Below are positions 55,720-64,000 of a stretch of 64,000 nt of DNA, piece after piece. This DNA comes from a virus. Position numbers and translations under genes: made by a program. The stretch spans positions 1-64,000 of IMG/VR virus record IMGVR_UViG_3300033182_000499; one strand, 5' to 3'. Numbering within the stretch: the stretch's first letter is position 1; every line of letters starts with the position of its first letter. The notes under the pieces were generated by a model that made no database searches, had not been told where the DNA came from, and saw only the letters and a program-made list of their open reading frames with translations.

Positions 55720-58088
55720 TGTTTATCCCTTATTCTAAATCGTGAGTTTATACTTGTAGTCCAACTAGTTGGTGTAAGTGAGTGAACAACATTCATTATA
55801 CAGAAGTCTCCACGTTTATCATATACATCAGGTAATCCATCTGTGTTAAAAAAAGTAAGTGGTCTAAATCCACCAAGACCTGGCATCACAATATCAACAC
55901 TTGATTCTAGTAATGGATTTACTCCTCCTAGTTTTGGTTTTTCATCTTCATCATTATCATCGTTCTGCACAGGGGTTACTCCCAATTGTTTTAACGCTAC
56001 TAAATAAGGTTCGTATGTAGACTGTATAGTTGTTACTTCTTTAGTATTATTTTTAATTTCTAATTCTGCTTGTTCTTTGACTGAACCACCTGTTCTTACT
56101 ACACCTATCTCGTCTGTTTTGGGTGTTAAATTATTTAGTTTGTCTTTTAGTTCAGATAAACTACCATTTAATGATAATAATGGTAAGTTTTTTTCAGGTT
56201 TGTTAGAAAATATACGGTCAACAACTTCTTCAATTGTTATTGTTGATTCTTTGTCTTTTTGTTCACCCTGTGGGTATTTTATATTGTTCTTTTTTGCTTC
56301 CTCTTCTAATTCTTTATTTCTATAATCCCATATTTCAATACCGTTTTCGTGTTTTTCAAATAATAGTAAGTTTAATTTTGTACTATTTGTGTTACTATCT
56401 GTTTGATTTATTGATTCAAAATAAATTTGGTCTCCAATAATTCCCTCTAACTTTAAGTCAAATGATATTTCATTGGTGACTGATTGTTTTTGGTTAAACT
56501 TAAATGTATACGTTTCTTTTCTAGCTGTTTCGGTAATGTTTCTACCTGAAAAACTAGCTATCTTTAACCCACTTTCATCTGATATAGGGACTAATTGCCA
56601 AATATCTGATGATGCATTTGTAATGTCGGATAAAATACTTTTTAACGTACTGTTTATATTGTAACGGTTTCCTACATAATTTCTTATCAATTGTTCAACT
56701 TCAATGTACACATTAAATACATCACCAATTGTTGGTTCATCATTCGTATTTATAAAATATGGTTTTACTGTATTAAAATCAACGACATAATCTCCCCTAG
56801 TTGTACCACCCTCACGTATTGTTTTACTATTAACTTGAATGGTTGATGGGTCTATTAATTCATCTGAGAGTGAGACTGTATTTTTTATGAGAAAGTCTAC
56901 TTCTTCTTTTGTAAAAATAAATTCACCAAAATCTGTTTTTTTTATCAATGAATAGTCAATCGTTTTTCTATTAAACCAAATAATATTTTTATTATTACTA
57001 ACTATGAATGGATTTATACGAATACGTTGACTAGTTATGGGTAATTGTTCTGTAAAGTTAAGGGTAATATATTCTATAAACCACCCCAACCTTAAATACT
57101 TTTTATTACCTTTATCTGTTGTTATGTTTATAACGTTTTGTTTTGGTCTAGTTCCCGTTTCTTGTGGTACAGGGCCTTCTCTAAGAAACCCCGCACTCTG
57201 AATACCTCCAATAGTTTCACTCAATTCCGTGTTTGATATGTAGTTACGTAATTCTTGTTCTTTGTCAATAACACAAACACCTTTATCAATAGTATCATCA
57301 GGGGAACCCATACGTGTTTTTGATATAGACCACAAATCAATGTTAACGTCAAAACCAAAATCACTATTTAGTTTAAAGTCAAAGTTATGTATTACACCTA
57401 CAACAAACTCAAAGTTACCTTCATTATCTAATACTTTTTGTTGTTGTTTGTTATAGAATTCTTCTAATGTTACTCGGTCATCATTTTCTTCTATATTCTT
57501 AATTTTTAATGAACTAACGAATTCTTTTTTGTCTGAATAAGAAAACAGTTCCTCGTTCATTGTCGTGTTCTTATCACTATACCCAAACTCAACAAACACC
57601 GTGTTGCCAGGGTGTAGTAAGAATGGTGTTAAAAACTCTAATTGTTCTTTACTATTAACAGTTAATTGTAAATTAGCAGTTGTATAAAATCCAGCACTTT
57701 CACCATTTTGTGCGGTAAAACTAGTTAGTCGGGGTGGTGGTACTTTTCTAGGATTTGGTACATATATTTTACGATTATTTTTTAAATCTTTACCTATCAC
57801 TTGACGAGTACTATATGTCTCATCAAAGTTACCACCAAGTTCTAATACGAAACAATCAACTTGTTTATTTTCTCGTTGTTGAGTTTCTGAAGTTTCTTTG
57901 TAGTTGCTTTGTTTGTATAACTTTTCTTCATTGGTGTATGTAACTTTCTGTAAACACGTCAACCGAACAAACGGAACTCTCCCAATCATCCTATTTTTGT
58001 CGGACTCTCGTTTAGTGAGTTCTTGTTTTACTGACTCATCTATCGGTTCATAATAGAACTGTTGGTCAGGTGAAAGTATGGTAATCAT
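55716..58088 (-). CDS. Baseplate hub-type structural protein (790 aa)
   Basis: A very large, strand-rich protein. The end has PGLGGFRPLTFFNTDGLPDV and YDKRGDFCIMNVVHSLTPTSW, a pattern common to hub proteins of T4-like and marine phages; earlier regions have the domain with VFVEFGYSDKNT. It lies downstream of the gp53-like gene in tail gene order. I infer a gp27/hub role; lysozyme domains are not visible. Confidence 0.65.
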   Translation of the reverse strand: MITILSPDQQFYYEPIDESVKQELTKRESDKNRMIGRVPFVRLTCLQKVTYTNEEKLYKQSNYKETSETQQRENKQVDCFVLELGGNFDETYSTRQVIGKDLKNNRKIYVPNPRKVPPPRLTSFTAQNGESAGFYTTANLQLTVNSKEQLEFLTPFLLHPGNTVFVEFGYSDKNTTMNEELFSYSDKKEFVSSLKIKNIEENDDRVTLEEFYNKQQQKVLDNEGNFEFVVGVIHNFDFKLNSDFGFDVNIDLWSISKTRMGSPDDTIDKGVCVIDKEQELRNYISNTELSETIGGIQSAGFLREGPVPQETGTRPKQNVINITTDKGNKKYLRLGWFIEYITLNFTEQLPITSQRIRINPFIVSNNKNIIWFNRKTIDYSLIKKTDFGEFIFTKEEVDFLIKNTVSLSDELIDPSTIQVNSKTIREGGTTRGDYVVDFNTVKPYFINTNDEPTIGDVFNVYIEVEQLIRNYVGNRYNINSTLKSILSDITNASSDIWQLVPISDESGLKIASFSGRNITETARKETYTFKFNQKQSVTNEISFDLKLEGIIGDQIYFESINQTDSNTNSTKLNLLLFEKHENGIEIWDYRNKELEEEAKKNNIKYPQGEQKDKESTITIEEVVDRIFSNKPEKNLPLLSLNGSLSELKDKLNNLTPKTDEIGVVRTGGSVKEQAELEIKNNTKEVTTIQSTYEPYLVALKQLGVTPVQNDDNDEDEKPKLGGVNPLLESSVDIVMPGLGGFRPLTFFNTDGLPDVYDKRGDFCIMNVVHSLTPTSWTTSINSRFRIRDKQ

Positions 58089-58381
58089 TAGTTAACTTCT
58101 TTTACTTTATTATACACAATATTTATGTCACTTGGTATTCTTAGGTATCTAACCCCTGTGGTGTATAAAGAATCTCCCGGCAGATTGTTGTATGATGCGA
58201 GTACCCACCATAGTGTTGAATCTCCAAAGATGTCGGATGCGAGTACATCTAATCTACTGTAATCATTTACTTCAATAACAGTATCATCTGTTCTTTCTTC
58301 AAAGTTAGGTATTACTAAACTTTGATATTGAAGTTTATTATCGTTTCTTCGTTTGGTATTTGTAAATCTTGTTCTACTCAT
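58088..58381 (-). CDS. Baseplate wedge gp53-like protein, LysM-like (97 aa)
   Basis: EVNDYSRLDVLASDIFGDST followed by LWWVLASYNNLPGDSLYTTG and RYLRIPSDINI is the LysM-like fold of gp53-type wedge proteins, used to hold the baseplate together. Short form. It shares its stop with the start of the hub gene by one base. Confidence 0.75.
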   Translation of the reverse strand: MSRTRFTNTKRRNDNKLQYQSLVIPNFEERTDDTVIEVNDYSRLDVLASDIFGDSTLWWVLASYNNLPGDSLYTTGVRYLRIPSDINIVYNKVKEVN

Positions 58382-58383
58382 AA

Positions 58384-59586
58384 TTATGCTATACCTGTAT
58401 CATTTGCATCAAAGTTGTCTAGTGAATCAGTATCACCAAAGAAACTTGGTAAATCGGGTTCTAGTACTGTATCATCAGGTTGTAATGCCTTTGGTCTTAA
58501 ACTATCAAATCGTCCACTAACTTGATACGCTCTGTTATTTACATATTGTCCTAATGTTTTTGATTGATATACGGGGTTTTCATCAGTTTCAAGTAAATTA
58601 CCTTGAACGTTGACAGTTACTATTGATGGTTTACTGTCTTGATATACAACATCATCAGCACCTGTTATTGATACGTTAGTCAAGAAAAATGGTTTTTCGT
58701 GTATGTAATCAGCAAGACTTAACTTTAATATGTTAGGTTCAATCATATTGTTGTTAGTATATTTGTGTGGGTAGGCCAAACTTGTCAACGTATTTAGTTT
58801 ACCATAAATAACATTGATGTCTCGTCTATTGTGTACTACTACGTCAAATGTAAATGATATATTACGAGTTACTCCTGAATATTGATAATATGGTTCTGCT
58901 CTACCAAAGTATTTTTGTTGTGTAAATTCAGGTGTTATTGTGTCTGCAAGTCCCGTGAAGTTCGCCATTCGGAACACAAGAGCTTTATTATTGTTTGTTA
59001 TATGAAATACAATCAAATGTCTTTTACCATTATCATCTTGTATCATATCTGCAATTTCAGACCTAGTTACTGTTATTTCCTTATTGACTTTATTAAAGTT
59101 TTCAGGGTATATCTTTGCCTTTCTATTAGGTCGTCTAGGATTAAATATACGATTAGCCACTACACCTGCACTTGGTATGGTATTTGCTATTCGTTGACGA
59201 GTACTACGGCCTATATTATCAAGTATGTCTTTTGGTTTAGGAATACCTCCCCCACCTAAAAATGAAAATATCTTTTTAACAATGTTCTTTTTGTTTTCTT
59301 CTTTTTGTATATCAGGGGGTGATGGTGGTTTAGGTACAGTCCAAATATCTACCTGTTGTTGTATTCGTGTTCTTTCGTCCGCAGACTCTGATTTAATTTT
59401 AACCCTACCAAGACGTTCCCACGTGTCTATCTGCGCTTGTATTTCTTGTTTTTCATTATCACTAAGACTGTCATAATTTTCTCTGATATATGTAACTTGT
59501 TCATCTAGTGTACCATCACTAATAGAATTTAAAAACTTGTCTAAGTTTTCTTTATAAATTTGTATTTGATTTTCTAAGTTACTCAT
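58384..59586 (-). CDS. Baseplate/tail-tube-associated structural protein (400 aa)
   Basis: Residues about 130-360 form a beta-rich domain with YSGVTRNISFTFDVVVHNRR, LTSLAYPHKYTNNNMIEPNI and FFLTNVSITGADDVVYQDSK. This is the type of protein that caps the tube on the baseplate (gp48/gp54-like position right after the tape measure). The N-terminal 110 residues are helical with Pro-rich linker. Exact T4 equivalent not established. Confidence 0.6.
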   Translation of the reverse strand: MSNLENQIQIYKENLDKFLNSISDGTLDEQVTYIRENYDSLSDNEKQEIQAQIDTWERLGRVKIKSESADERTRIQQQVDIWTVPKPPSPPDIQKEENKKNIVKKIFSFLGGGGIPKPKDILDNIGRSTRQRIANTIPSAGVVANRIFNPRRPNRKAKIYPENFNKVNKEITVTRSEIADMIQDDNGKRHLIVFHITNNNKALVFRMANFTGLADTITPEFTQQKYFGRAEPYYQYSGVTRNISFTFDVVVHNRRDINVIYGKLNTLTSLAYPHKYTNNNMIEPNILKLSLADYIHEKPFFLTNVSITGADDVVYQDSKPSIVTVNVQGNLLETDENPVYQSKTLGQYVNNRAYQVSGRFDSLRPKALQPDDTVLEPDLPSFFGDTDSLDNFDANDTGIA

Positions 59587-61274
59587 TATCGTCCATTATT
59601 TACTTGGCCAATGGCCATTCTCGTATTGAGTGTTTGTCCATCTATCATTACGTTAGTATTTTTTTGTTCAATTAATGTTAGAAGTCTTATCATTTCTTTT
59701 TCACGTAAATCTCTTTCGGTTTGACGTGCAGTCTGTTGGGTTGTATCACCTCGTTTCACAACAGGTATTCCGAACGCATTTGGTTCAATAGTAGTACTAC
59801 CATCAAATAAATCTCCAATAAAATCAACTGCGTTAGACAGGCTGTCAACTAATCTCGCAAACCTATCACTTTCCAAAAAGTCTATAACAACATTACCAAA
59901 CCTGTCTAATGCATCTTGAATACGGGGACTTGCAAATACTTGGAAGAATGCACCTTGTATTCTACGAGTGATTTGGTCTATTTTACCTAATGCAGTTTCT
60001 CGGGTTGCGGAGTCTATCTTTGCTTGTTGACCCAACTGTCTTCGTAAGTTAATTTCTTTTCTCAACTCTGCTACACTCAACCCCGTAGCTTCTGCAATTG
60101 CTTTTCGTTGGAAGAAGTTTAGTTTCTCAAATCCGCCAATGGCCTCAACTTGGTCTAGTGTACTATTCAACGCACCCACAATATCACCTTCAAATGCTAA
60201 CTGTCTAGCTTTTTGTAAGTTTATTTGTTGTCCGATGATAGCAGACGCCTTGAATTCTGCGGATATACTACTTTGTAACTCAAGTAATCCCTCTGCGAAC
60301 TTACTTACTTGTCCAATAGACAGTCCTAATTCATTGGCTTGTTTAGTTTGTTCAATAAGTGAATTAAGACCTATACCAAAACTACTTGTTACTTCATCAT
60401 AACTTTGTGCTAAATCTCTTGCTATTCTTGGCCCTAATCGTAAGTTACTAATGGTACTGTCTACTAATCCTGATGCGGTTTCAAATCCTACATTGTTTAA
60501 TTCAGAAATTATTTGTGTAAGTTTGGTCGCAACACCTGCACCAATTTGTAGTTTTTCACCAACTTGAGCTAAATTACCAATCAGTTTACCCGTCAATGGT
60601 ACACTCGGTGATATATTATCTATAAAGTCTGAAGCATATTCTCCTGCCAACTCAACATTACCACCAAGTAATGAAGCGTTTTCAGTTGCGTCTATTAAAG
60701 TTTTATTGAATGACCCATCTAGCACACCCGATGTTTTTACAAGAGATGCGGTTGCCTTATCTATTGAGTTAGCTACATCAAATAGTTTCTTACCCAATAA
60801 GACCACACCACCAATCAAACCACCTACGGCTAATCTACTAATACCTATCGCTTTTGTAATACGACCAAAACCTTTAAGTTGTTCACCAATCCCTTTTGTG
60901 AATGCTTGGGTAGTACTTATTTGTCCGGCGGCTTGTTGTCTTGCTATATTTGTTATATTCTCTTTATATACTTCTTGTGCTTTCTGTACTTTATTATTAT
61001 CAAAGATACGATTTAGTGGAAACTTTTGAGTTAAACTTACAAACTTATCAAAGGGTTTGGAGAACGTACTAACGTTTCTGTCGGCTTGGTCATATATCTC
61101 TTGGAACTCACCTTTTAGATTAGAAACAACCTCTGTGGCCTTTTCTGCATTCGCACCAAAATATTTCTTAGATGCCATCTGTTCGGCCTTTTCCATTAAA
61201 CTCTCAATCTCCTGAGATAAGTCAGCAGTAAGTTTAATGTTTTCTTGTAGTCGTCTTTGTTGTTCGTTAGCCAT
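59586..61274 (-). CDS. Tail length tape measure protein (562 aa)
   Basis: Long helical protein with coiled coils at the start, a central hydrophobic Gly-rich block (ISRLAVGGLIGGVVLLGKKL) and repetitive Ala/Leu/Ser helices; the end is rich in NTNVMIDGQTLNTRM. Position between tube/chaperone and baseplate genes is typical. It sets tail length and is expelled with the DNA. It starts 16 bases after a late motif. Confidence 0.8.
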   Translation of the reverse strand: MANEQQRRLQENIKLTADLSQEIESLMEKAEQMASKKYFGANAEKATEVVSNLKGEFQEIYDQADRNVSTFSKPFDKFVSLTQKFPLNRIFDNNKVQKAQEVYKENITNIARQQAAGQISTTQAFTKGIGEQLKGFGRITKAIGISRLAVGGLIGGVVLLGKKLFDVANSIDKATASLVKTSGVLDGSFNKTLIDATENASLLGGNVELAGEYASDFIDNISPSVPLTGKLIGNLAQVGEKLQIGAGVATKLTQIISELNNVGFETASGLVDSTISNLRLGPRIARDLAQSYDEVTSSFGIGLNSLIEQTKQANELGLSIGQVSKFAEGLLELQSSISAEFKASAIIGQQINLQKARQLAFEGDIVGALNSTLDQVEAIGGFEKLNFFQRKAIAEATGLSVAELRKEINLRRQLGQQAKIDSATRETALGKIDQITRRIQGAFFQVFASPRIQDALDRFGNVVIDFLESDRFARLVDSLSNAVDFIGDLFDGSTTIEPNAFGIPVVKRGDTTQQTARQTERDLREKEMIRLLTLIEQKNTNVMIDGQTLNTRMAIGQVNNGR

Positions 61275-61290
61275 AGTATATCTATTTTAT

Positions 61291-61299
61291 ATAAATATC
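61291..61299 (-). promoter_or_regulatory. Late-promoter-like ATATTTATA motif
   Basis: Exact motif (GGATATTTATATA) on the minus strand, 16 bases before the tape measure start and directly after the terminator at 61308-61330. Confidence 0.55.
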
Positions 61300-61307
61300 C
61301 ACCAACA

Positions 61308-61330
61308 AAAAAACCCACAGGGTTGTGGGT
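61308..61330 (-). terminator. Rho-independent terminator
   Basis: Minus strand ACCCACA pairs with TGTGGGT around a 3-nt loop, followed by seven T. It begins right after the stop codon of the chaperone extension frame and isolates the tape measure transcript. Confidence 0.8.
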
Positions 61331-61510
61331 CTATCTATTCTTTTTTAATTGTTGTTCTCGTTCAGACATCATCTTATTGTGTTCCGAAAAAATCATATTA
61401 CGTTCAGCTATACTCATATCCATAATATCAGAATACGTATAACCTTTACTACCTTGTAAAAAGTTAAATATGTTTATTCGTATGTCTATCCTATGCTTTG
61501 TAGGAAGGGT
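61331..61510 (-). CDS. Tail-chaperone extension reached by frameshift (59 aa frame)
   Basis: Open frame with no good start, overlapping the end of the 61491-62198 gene; it reads HRIDIRINIFNFLQGSKGYT then YSDIMDMSIAERNMIFSEHN and a Lys-rich end. A +1 (or -2) shift on the T7 run at 61511-61517 would join it to the upstream protein after INFF. A separate short gene from ATG 61421-61423 (30 aa) is the alternative. In many tailed phages the chaperone before the tape measure is made by exactly such a shift. Confidence 0.5.
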   Translation of the reverse strand, partial: TLPTKHRIDIRINIFNFLQGSKGYTYSDIMDMSIAERNMIFSEHNKMMSEREQQLKKNR

Positions 61511-62198
61511 AAAAAAAGTTAATCCCTATTGGGATTTCTACCTCCTCTCCCCCAATCTCTACACTCAAGTCAATGTCGGGGGTCACTAACTCTAGATACT
61601 GTCTAAGTGCTAAACTGTCAATGGCTAATAAATCTTCACTAACAAACTTTCTAATTTTACCCTCATCAGTCTCACCATCTAAATTAGCAATAACTTTAGA
61701 AAGTGTTAAAGTAAGTTCGTTTGTTGGTAGTCCTTTTTCTTCTAATACACTAACCTCGTCTGAAATCTCTTTTGACTCTTTAGAATTTAAGACTTTTAGT
61801 TTAACTCGTTTATCTGATTTAGATAATTTGTAATCAATGTAAGGTGAGTTTTCAAACAAGTCAGGTCGTCCTTTCTCTCCTATTTTAGTCAAGTCAATAG
61901 TATGTCTTTTTCCATTTACTTTAATATCATAGGTTGAACCATAACCTAATACTCTTGTTTGTAGTAATAAGGCTTGTTTGTCACCAACAGAAAGGTCATC
62001 TACATTTACACCTTTGGTTACAATAACAGATTCCAAAAGTTTGTCTAACATAATACCTTTCTGTATGTAAGACTGTGTGGTTAGGATGTCTTCATCCTTT
62101 GTAGTCATATAACGTATCTCAACCTCACCACTAGATAATGGTGAATCCTCGGGGTATAATCTCCCTTGGGATGGTAATGTAACAATTTCAGTAAGCAT
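61491..62198 (-). CDS. Tail assembly chaperone / gp26-like protein (235 aa)
   Basis: TEIVTLPSQGRLYPEDSPLS, GEVEIRYMTTKDEDILTTQS and GIMLDKLLESVIV form a pattern common to T4-like 'baseplate hub gp26' or tail-chaperone proteins. It lies between the tube and tape measure genes, where tail chaperones are normally found. It ends INFFYPSYKA, coded over a run of seven T. Role by position and pattern. Confidence 0.65.
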   Translation of the reverse strand: MLTEIVTLPSQGRLYPEDSPLSSGEVEIRYMTTKDEDILTTQSYIQKGIMLDKLLESVIVTKGVNVDDLSVGDKQALLLQTRVLGYGSTYDIKVNGKRHTIDLTKIGEKGRPDLFENSPYIDYKLSKSDKRVKLKVLNSKESKEISDEVSVLEEKGLPTNELTLTLSKVIANLDGETDEGKIRKFVSEDLLAIDSLALRQYLELVTPDIDLSVEIGGEEVEIPIGINFFYPSYKA

Positions 62199-62213
62199 AT
62201 AACGTTTTTATTT

Positions 62214-62693
62214 TTAGAATTGTAATTCTGCGTAGTCGTATGAAAGAGTAACAGTAATGTTTACTAAGTCATCAGAACCGTAGTTCAAATCACCGAAGTT
62301 AGCAGATTGGATAAACGCACCAACCAATTTCCATCGTTCTACGAAAGTCCCGTCAGGGCCTAATAGTTTTAATGTTACAGGTCTTTTGTAATCAGACTTG
62401 TAACCAGCAGTTCCTGTTCCAAACTCATAGTGTTGTCTAAACCACTCAATTACTTTCTGTGCACCTGATGGTACGATTGGGTCGTTAAATACCACGTCAA
62501 TAGTAGACCAAGAATATTTACCCGCAACATATCGTTTTGTATTGATATAGTCTATTTCTTTTCTAGTACTTTCAATAGATGGTCTTTGAGTAGACTGTAC
62601 AATGTACGAATCAATACCATCTATTTCTAATACAAACCTATGTTGTAGTTTTGGTTCGTAATCGTTGTATATTAGACTTTCTAATACTGCCAT
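62214..62693 (-). CDS. Tail tube protein gp19 (159 aa)
   Basis: Typical tube protein: KLQHRFVLEIDGIDSYIVQS, STRKEIDYINTKRYVAGKYS, the VERWKLVGAFIQSANFGDLN loop and a final strand VTLSYDYAELQF. It stacks as hexamer rings inside the sheath. It lies 41 bases after the sheath gene and 18 bases behind a late motif. Confidence 0.9.
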   Translation of the reverse strand: MAVLESLIYNDYEPKLQHRFVLEIDGIDSYIVQSTQRPSIESTRKEIDYINTKRYVAGKYSWSTIDVVFNDPIVPSGAQKVIEWFRQHYEFGTGTAGYKSDYKRPVTLKLLGPDGTFVERWKLVGAFIQSANFGDLNYGSDDLVNITVTLSYDYAELQF

Positions 62694-62711
62694 TAACTAT
62701 TCCTCTTTTAG

Positions 62712-62720
62712 TATAAATAT
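62712..62720 (-). promoter_or_regulatory. Late-promoter-like ATATTTATA motif
   Basis: Exact motif on the minus strand between the sheath stop and the tube start, 18 bases before the tube ATG; the RBS AGAGGA lies in between. Confidence 0.55.
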
Positions 62721-62734
62721 CTTTGTCTTAAAAA

Positions 62735-64000
62735 TTATTGTGGAAATTCAGCACCTGTTGGTAGTACGTTGAAGTCAAGTACTATGAACTCTGCTGCCCT
62801 TGCAGGTTGAATGAATATTTTACCAACTAATTGGTTTCTGTCAATCACTTCAGGAGTGTTTACTGTTTCATCAACTACAACTCGGTATGCGAATAATCCT
62901 TGTTCTTGTTGTACTTCGTCTAAGTATGGTTCAACCAATCCTAAGAATCTATCTCTTGTTTGACTTGTGTTTTGTTCAAACACTAGGAATCTTGAGGTGG
63001 ATGATACAAACTTCTTCAAGTTAATCAACAATCTACGTACATTAATTCGGTCAAGTGCGGATGATTTAACTTGTAGTGTTTTCTGTCCGTAAGCAACAAT
63101 ACCTTGGCCGGGGAATGATACGATTGGGTTTACCTTACCATTGTAAAGTTTATCCATATCTTCTCGTTTCAGTCTTTCGTATAAGTTGATTGCTTCGGTA
63201 ATACCACCACGGTTAAGTCCTGCGGGTGCGAACCATTCAGCGGCAATGCTATCGTTAAACGCATACACACCACTCATTACCACCGATGGGGGTACGAATA
63301 ATGGTTTGTTGGTACTTGAATCAATCACTTGAACCCAAGGATAGTATGTACCCATATAAGAAGTGTCATATAGTGAAGCATATTCAACTGCTGTGTCTTT
63401 ACTATCGTTAATCCAAGTCAAGTCAGCAATATAGAACGCGTCACTTCTGTCTTCTACAATTTCTTTTGCTCTACTGATTACAGATGAACCGTATGTTTGA
63501 GTAACGCCAGGGGTTACTAATACATTATAGTCATATTCAAGTGGGTTAGAGATAGCATTTAACGCTCTAATGAAAGCCACACTACCACTTGTGGTTGCAC
63601 TTGTCAAGTCAATACCACCAACGTTGGTTGCGGATGATACGTTTGTTCCTACATTAATTGGTTTGTTAGGAGTTCCTGCGTTGAATCCACCTTGGAAACC
63701 GATTGTAAATCTACGGTTAAATTGGAATGTAGATGATGTTGCAGAAGTAGCAAACATATCAGTCGGTAGGTTAAAGTCAGAACTTGACACTGCGGATGTA
63801 TAAACCGCGTCATCAATTGGAGCCAAATAATGTTTCCAATTTAATGAACTATCAAAGTTAGAACCGAAGTGAGTTTTAGTAGAACCCGTTACATCTCCAC
63901 CTGCAGTCAACAATGGGAATGCAGGTACTTTAGTTGTTAGTGGTTGTAAATATCCTCTAAATCCAGCAGGCACAACAGTAGTTGGTACTGTGTCGTATCC
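62735..64000 (-). CDS. Tail sheath protein, partial (N-terminus outside window)
   Basis: The frame is open to the right edge (GYDTVPTTVVPAGFRGYLQP at the edge), so the start is outside the window; the GTG at 63971-63973 is internal. The C-terminal part has GQGIVAYGQKTLQVKSSALD, INVRRLLINLKKFVSSTSRF and IQPARAAEFIVLDFNV, which are the conserved sheath core and end. It forms the contractile tail. At least 421 residues are visible. Confidence 0.9.
   Translation of the reverse strand, partial: GYDTVPTTVVPAGFRGYLQPLTTKVPAFPLLTAGGDVTGSTKTHFGSNFDSSLNWKHYLAPIDDAVYTSAVSSSDFNLPTDMFATSATSSTFQFNRRFTIGFQGGFNAGTPNKPINVGTNVSSATNVGGIDLTSATTSGSVAFIRALNAISNPLEYDYNVLVTPGVTQTYGSSVISRAKEIVEDRSDAFYIADLTWINDSKDTAVEYASLYDTSYMGTYYPWVQVIDSSTNKPLFVPPSVVMSGVYAFNDSIAAEWFAPAGLNRGGITEAINLYERLKREDMDKLYNGKVNPIVSFPGQGIVAYGQKTLQVKSSALDRINVRRLLINLKKFVSSTSRFLVFEQNTSQTRDRFLGLVEPYLDEVQQEQGLFAYRVVVDETVNTPEVIDRNQLVGKIFIQPARAAEFIVLDFNVLPTGAEFPQ

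Noticed and set aside
58882-59259. 125-codon open frame on the plus strand
   Set aside because: Antisense to the 400-residue baseplate gene; Cys/Tyr-rich composition typical of a shadow frame.

Overview
The window is a 64-kb piece of an AT-rich, tailed, T4-like (myovirus) phage genome. Evidence for this is the tail sheath, tail tube and tape measure proteins, a gp53-like baseplate protein, and a T4-type replication set: gp43 DNA polymerase, gp44/gp62 clamp loader, gp45 clamp, gp41 helicase, UvsX, a gp32-like single-strand binding protein and a flap/RNase H nuclease. Almost every gene lies on the minus strand, usually with ATGA or short overlaps; one lipoprotein gene (10356-11066) is on the plus strand. 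A secreted protein with a type IX secretion C-terminal domain (YPNPFNP signature), a CsgG-like lipoprotein and an outer-membrane barrel point to a host in the Bacteroidota/FCB group (for example Balneolota, Ignavibacteria or Marinimicrobia-like). That host assignment is inference.

Layout by coordinate (transcription runs from high to low numbers). 1-10.3 kb: accessory genes, including two SGNH-hydrolase-like proteins, a ParB-like protein, a deoxyribonucleotidase, a methyltransferase, an IMP dehydrogenase/GMP reductase-like enzyme, thioredoxin and an HNH nuclease. 10.3-18.4 kb: envelope and lysis region with lipoproteins, a barrel, CsgG, a GIY-YIG endonuclease, small membrane proteins, a T9SS-type secreted protein and the amidase endolysin. 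17.5-23.9 kb: small proteins, several with capsid-targeting-like N-termini, a secreted nuclease and a Dps-like protein. 23.9-38.5 kb: a large glycan-synthesis cluster (many glycosyltransferases, fucose-type epimerases, an aminotransferase, methyltransferases) with a GroES gene inside it. 38.5-54.1 kb: DNA replication and recombination genes with small regulatory genes. 54.1-64 kb: a second, family-A-like polymerase followed by baseplate, tape measure, tail chaperone, tube and sheath genes; the sheath gene runs off the right edge.

The most unusual observation is that two essential replication genes are interrupted at their most conserved motifs by 5-6 extra nucleotides that contain a stop codon. 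In DNA polymerase motif C the codon order is ACC-UA-ACC, giving UAA after the first ACC. In the flap nuclease DGLN motif it is CUU-UGA-CUA. In both, the codons on each side of the gap can be read by the same tRNA, skipping the gap restores the family consensus exactly, and a strong RNA hairpin ends directly against the codon before the stop. This looks like a short version of the ribosome bypassing seen in T4 gene 60, used here in two genes.

Regulatory signals: TTGACA-N17-TATATT promoters stand before accessory/early genes. An ATATTTATA motif stands 15-55 bases before many middle and late genes, and a TTATTTATA version lies on the plus strand before the single plus-strand gene, so it is likely the phage-specific late promoter. 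Terminator hairpins lie at 45740, 46587, 49465 and 61308. No tRNA genes or CRISPR arrays were seen.
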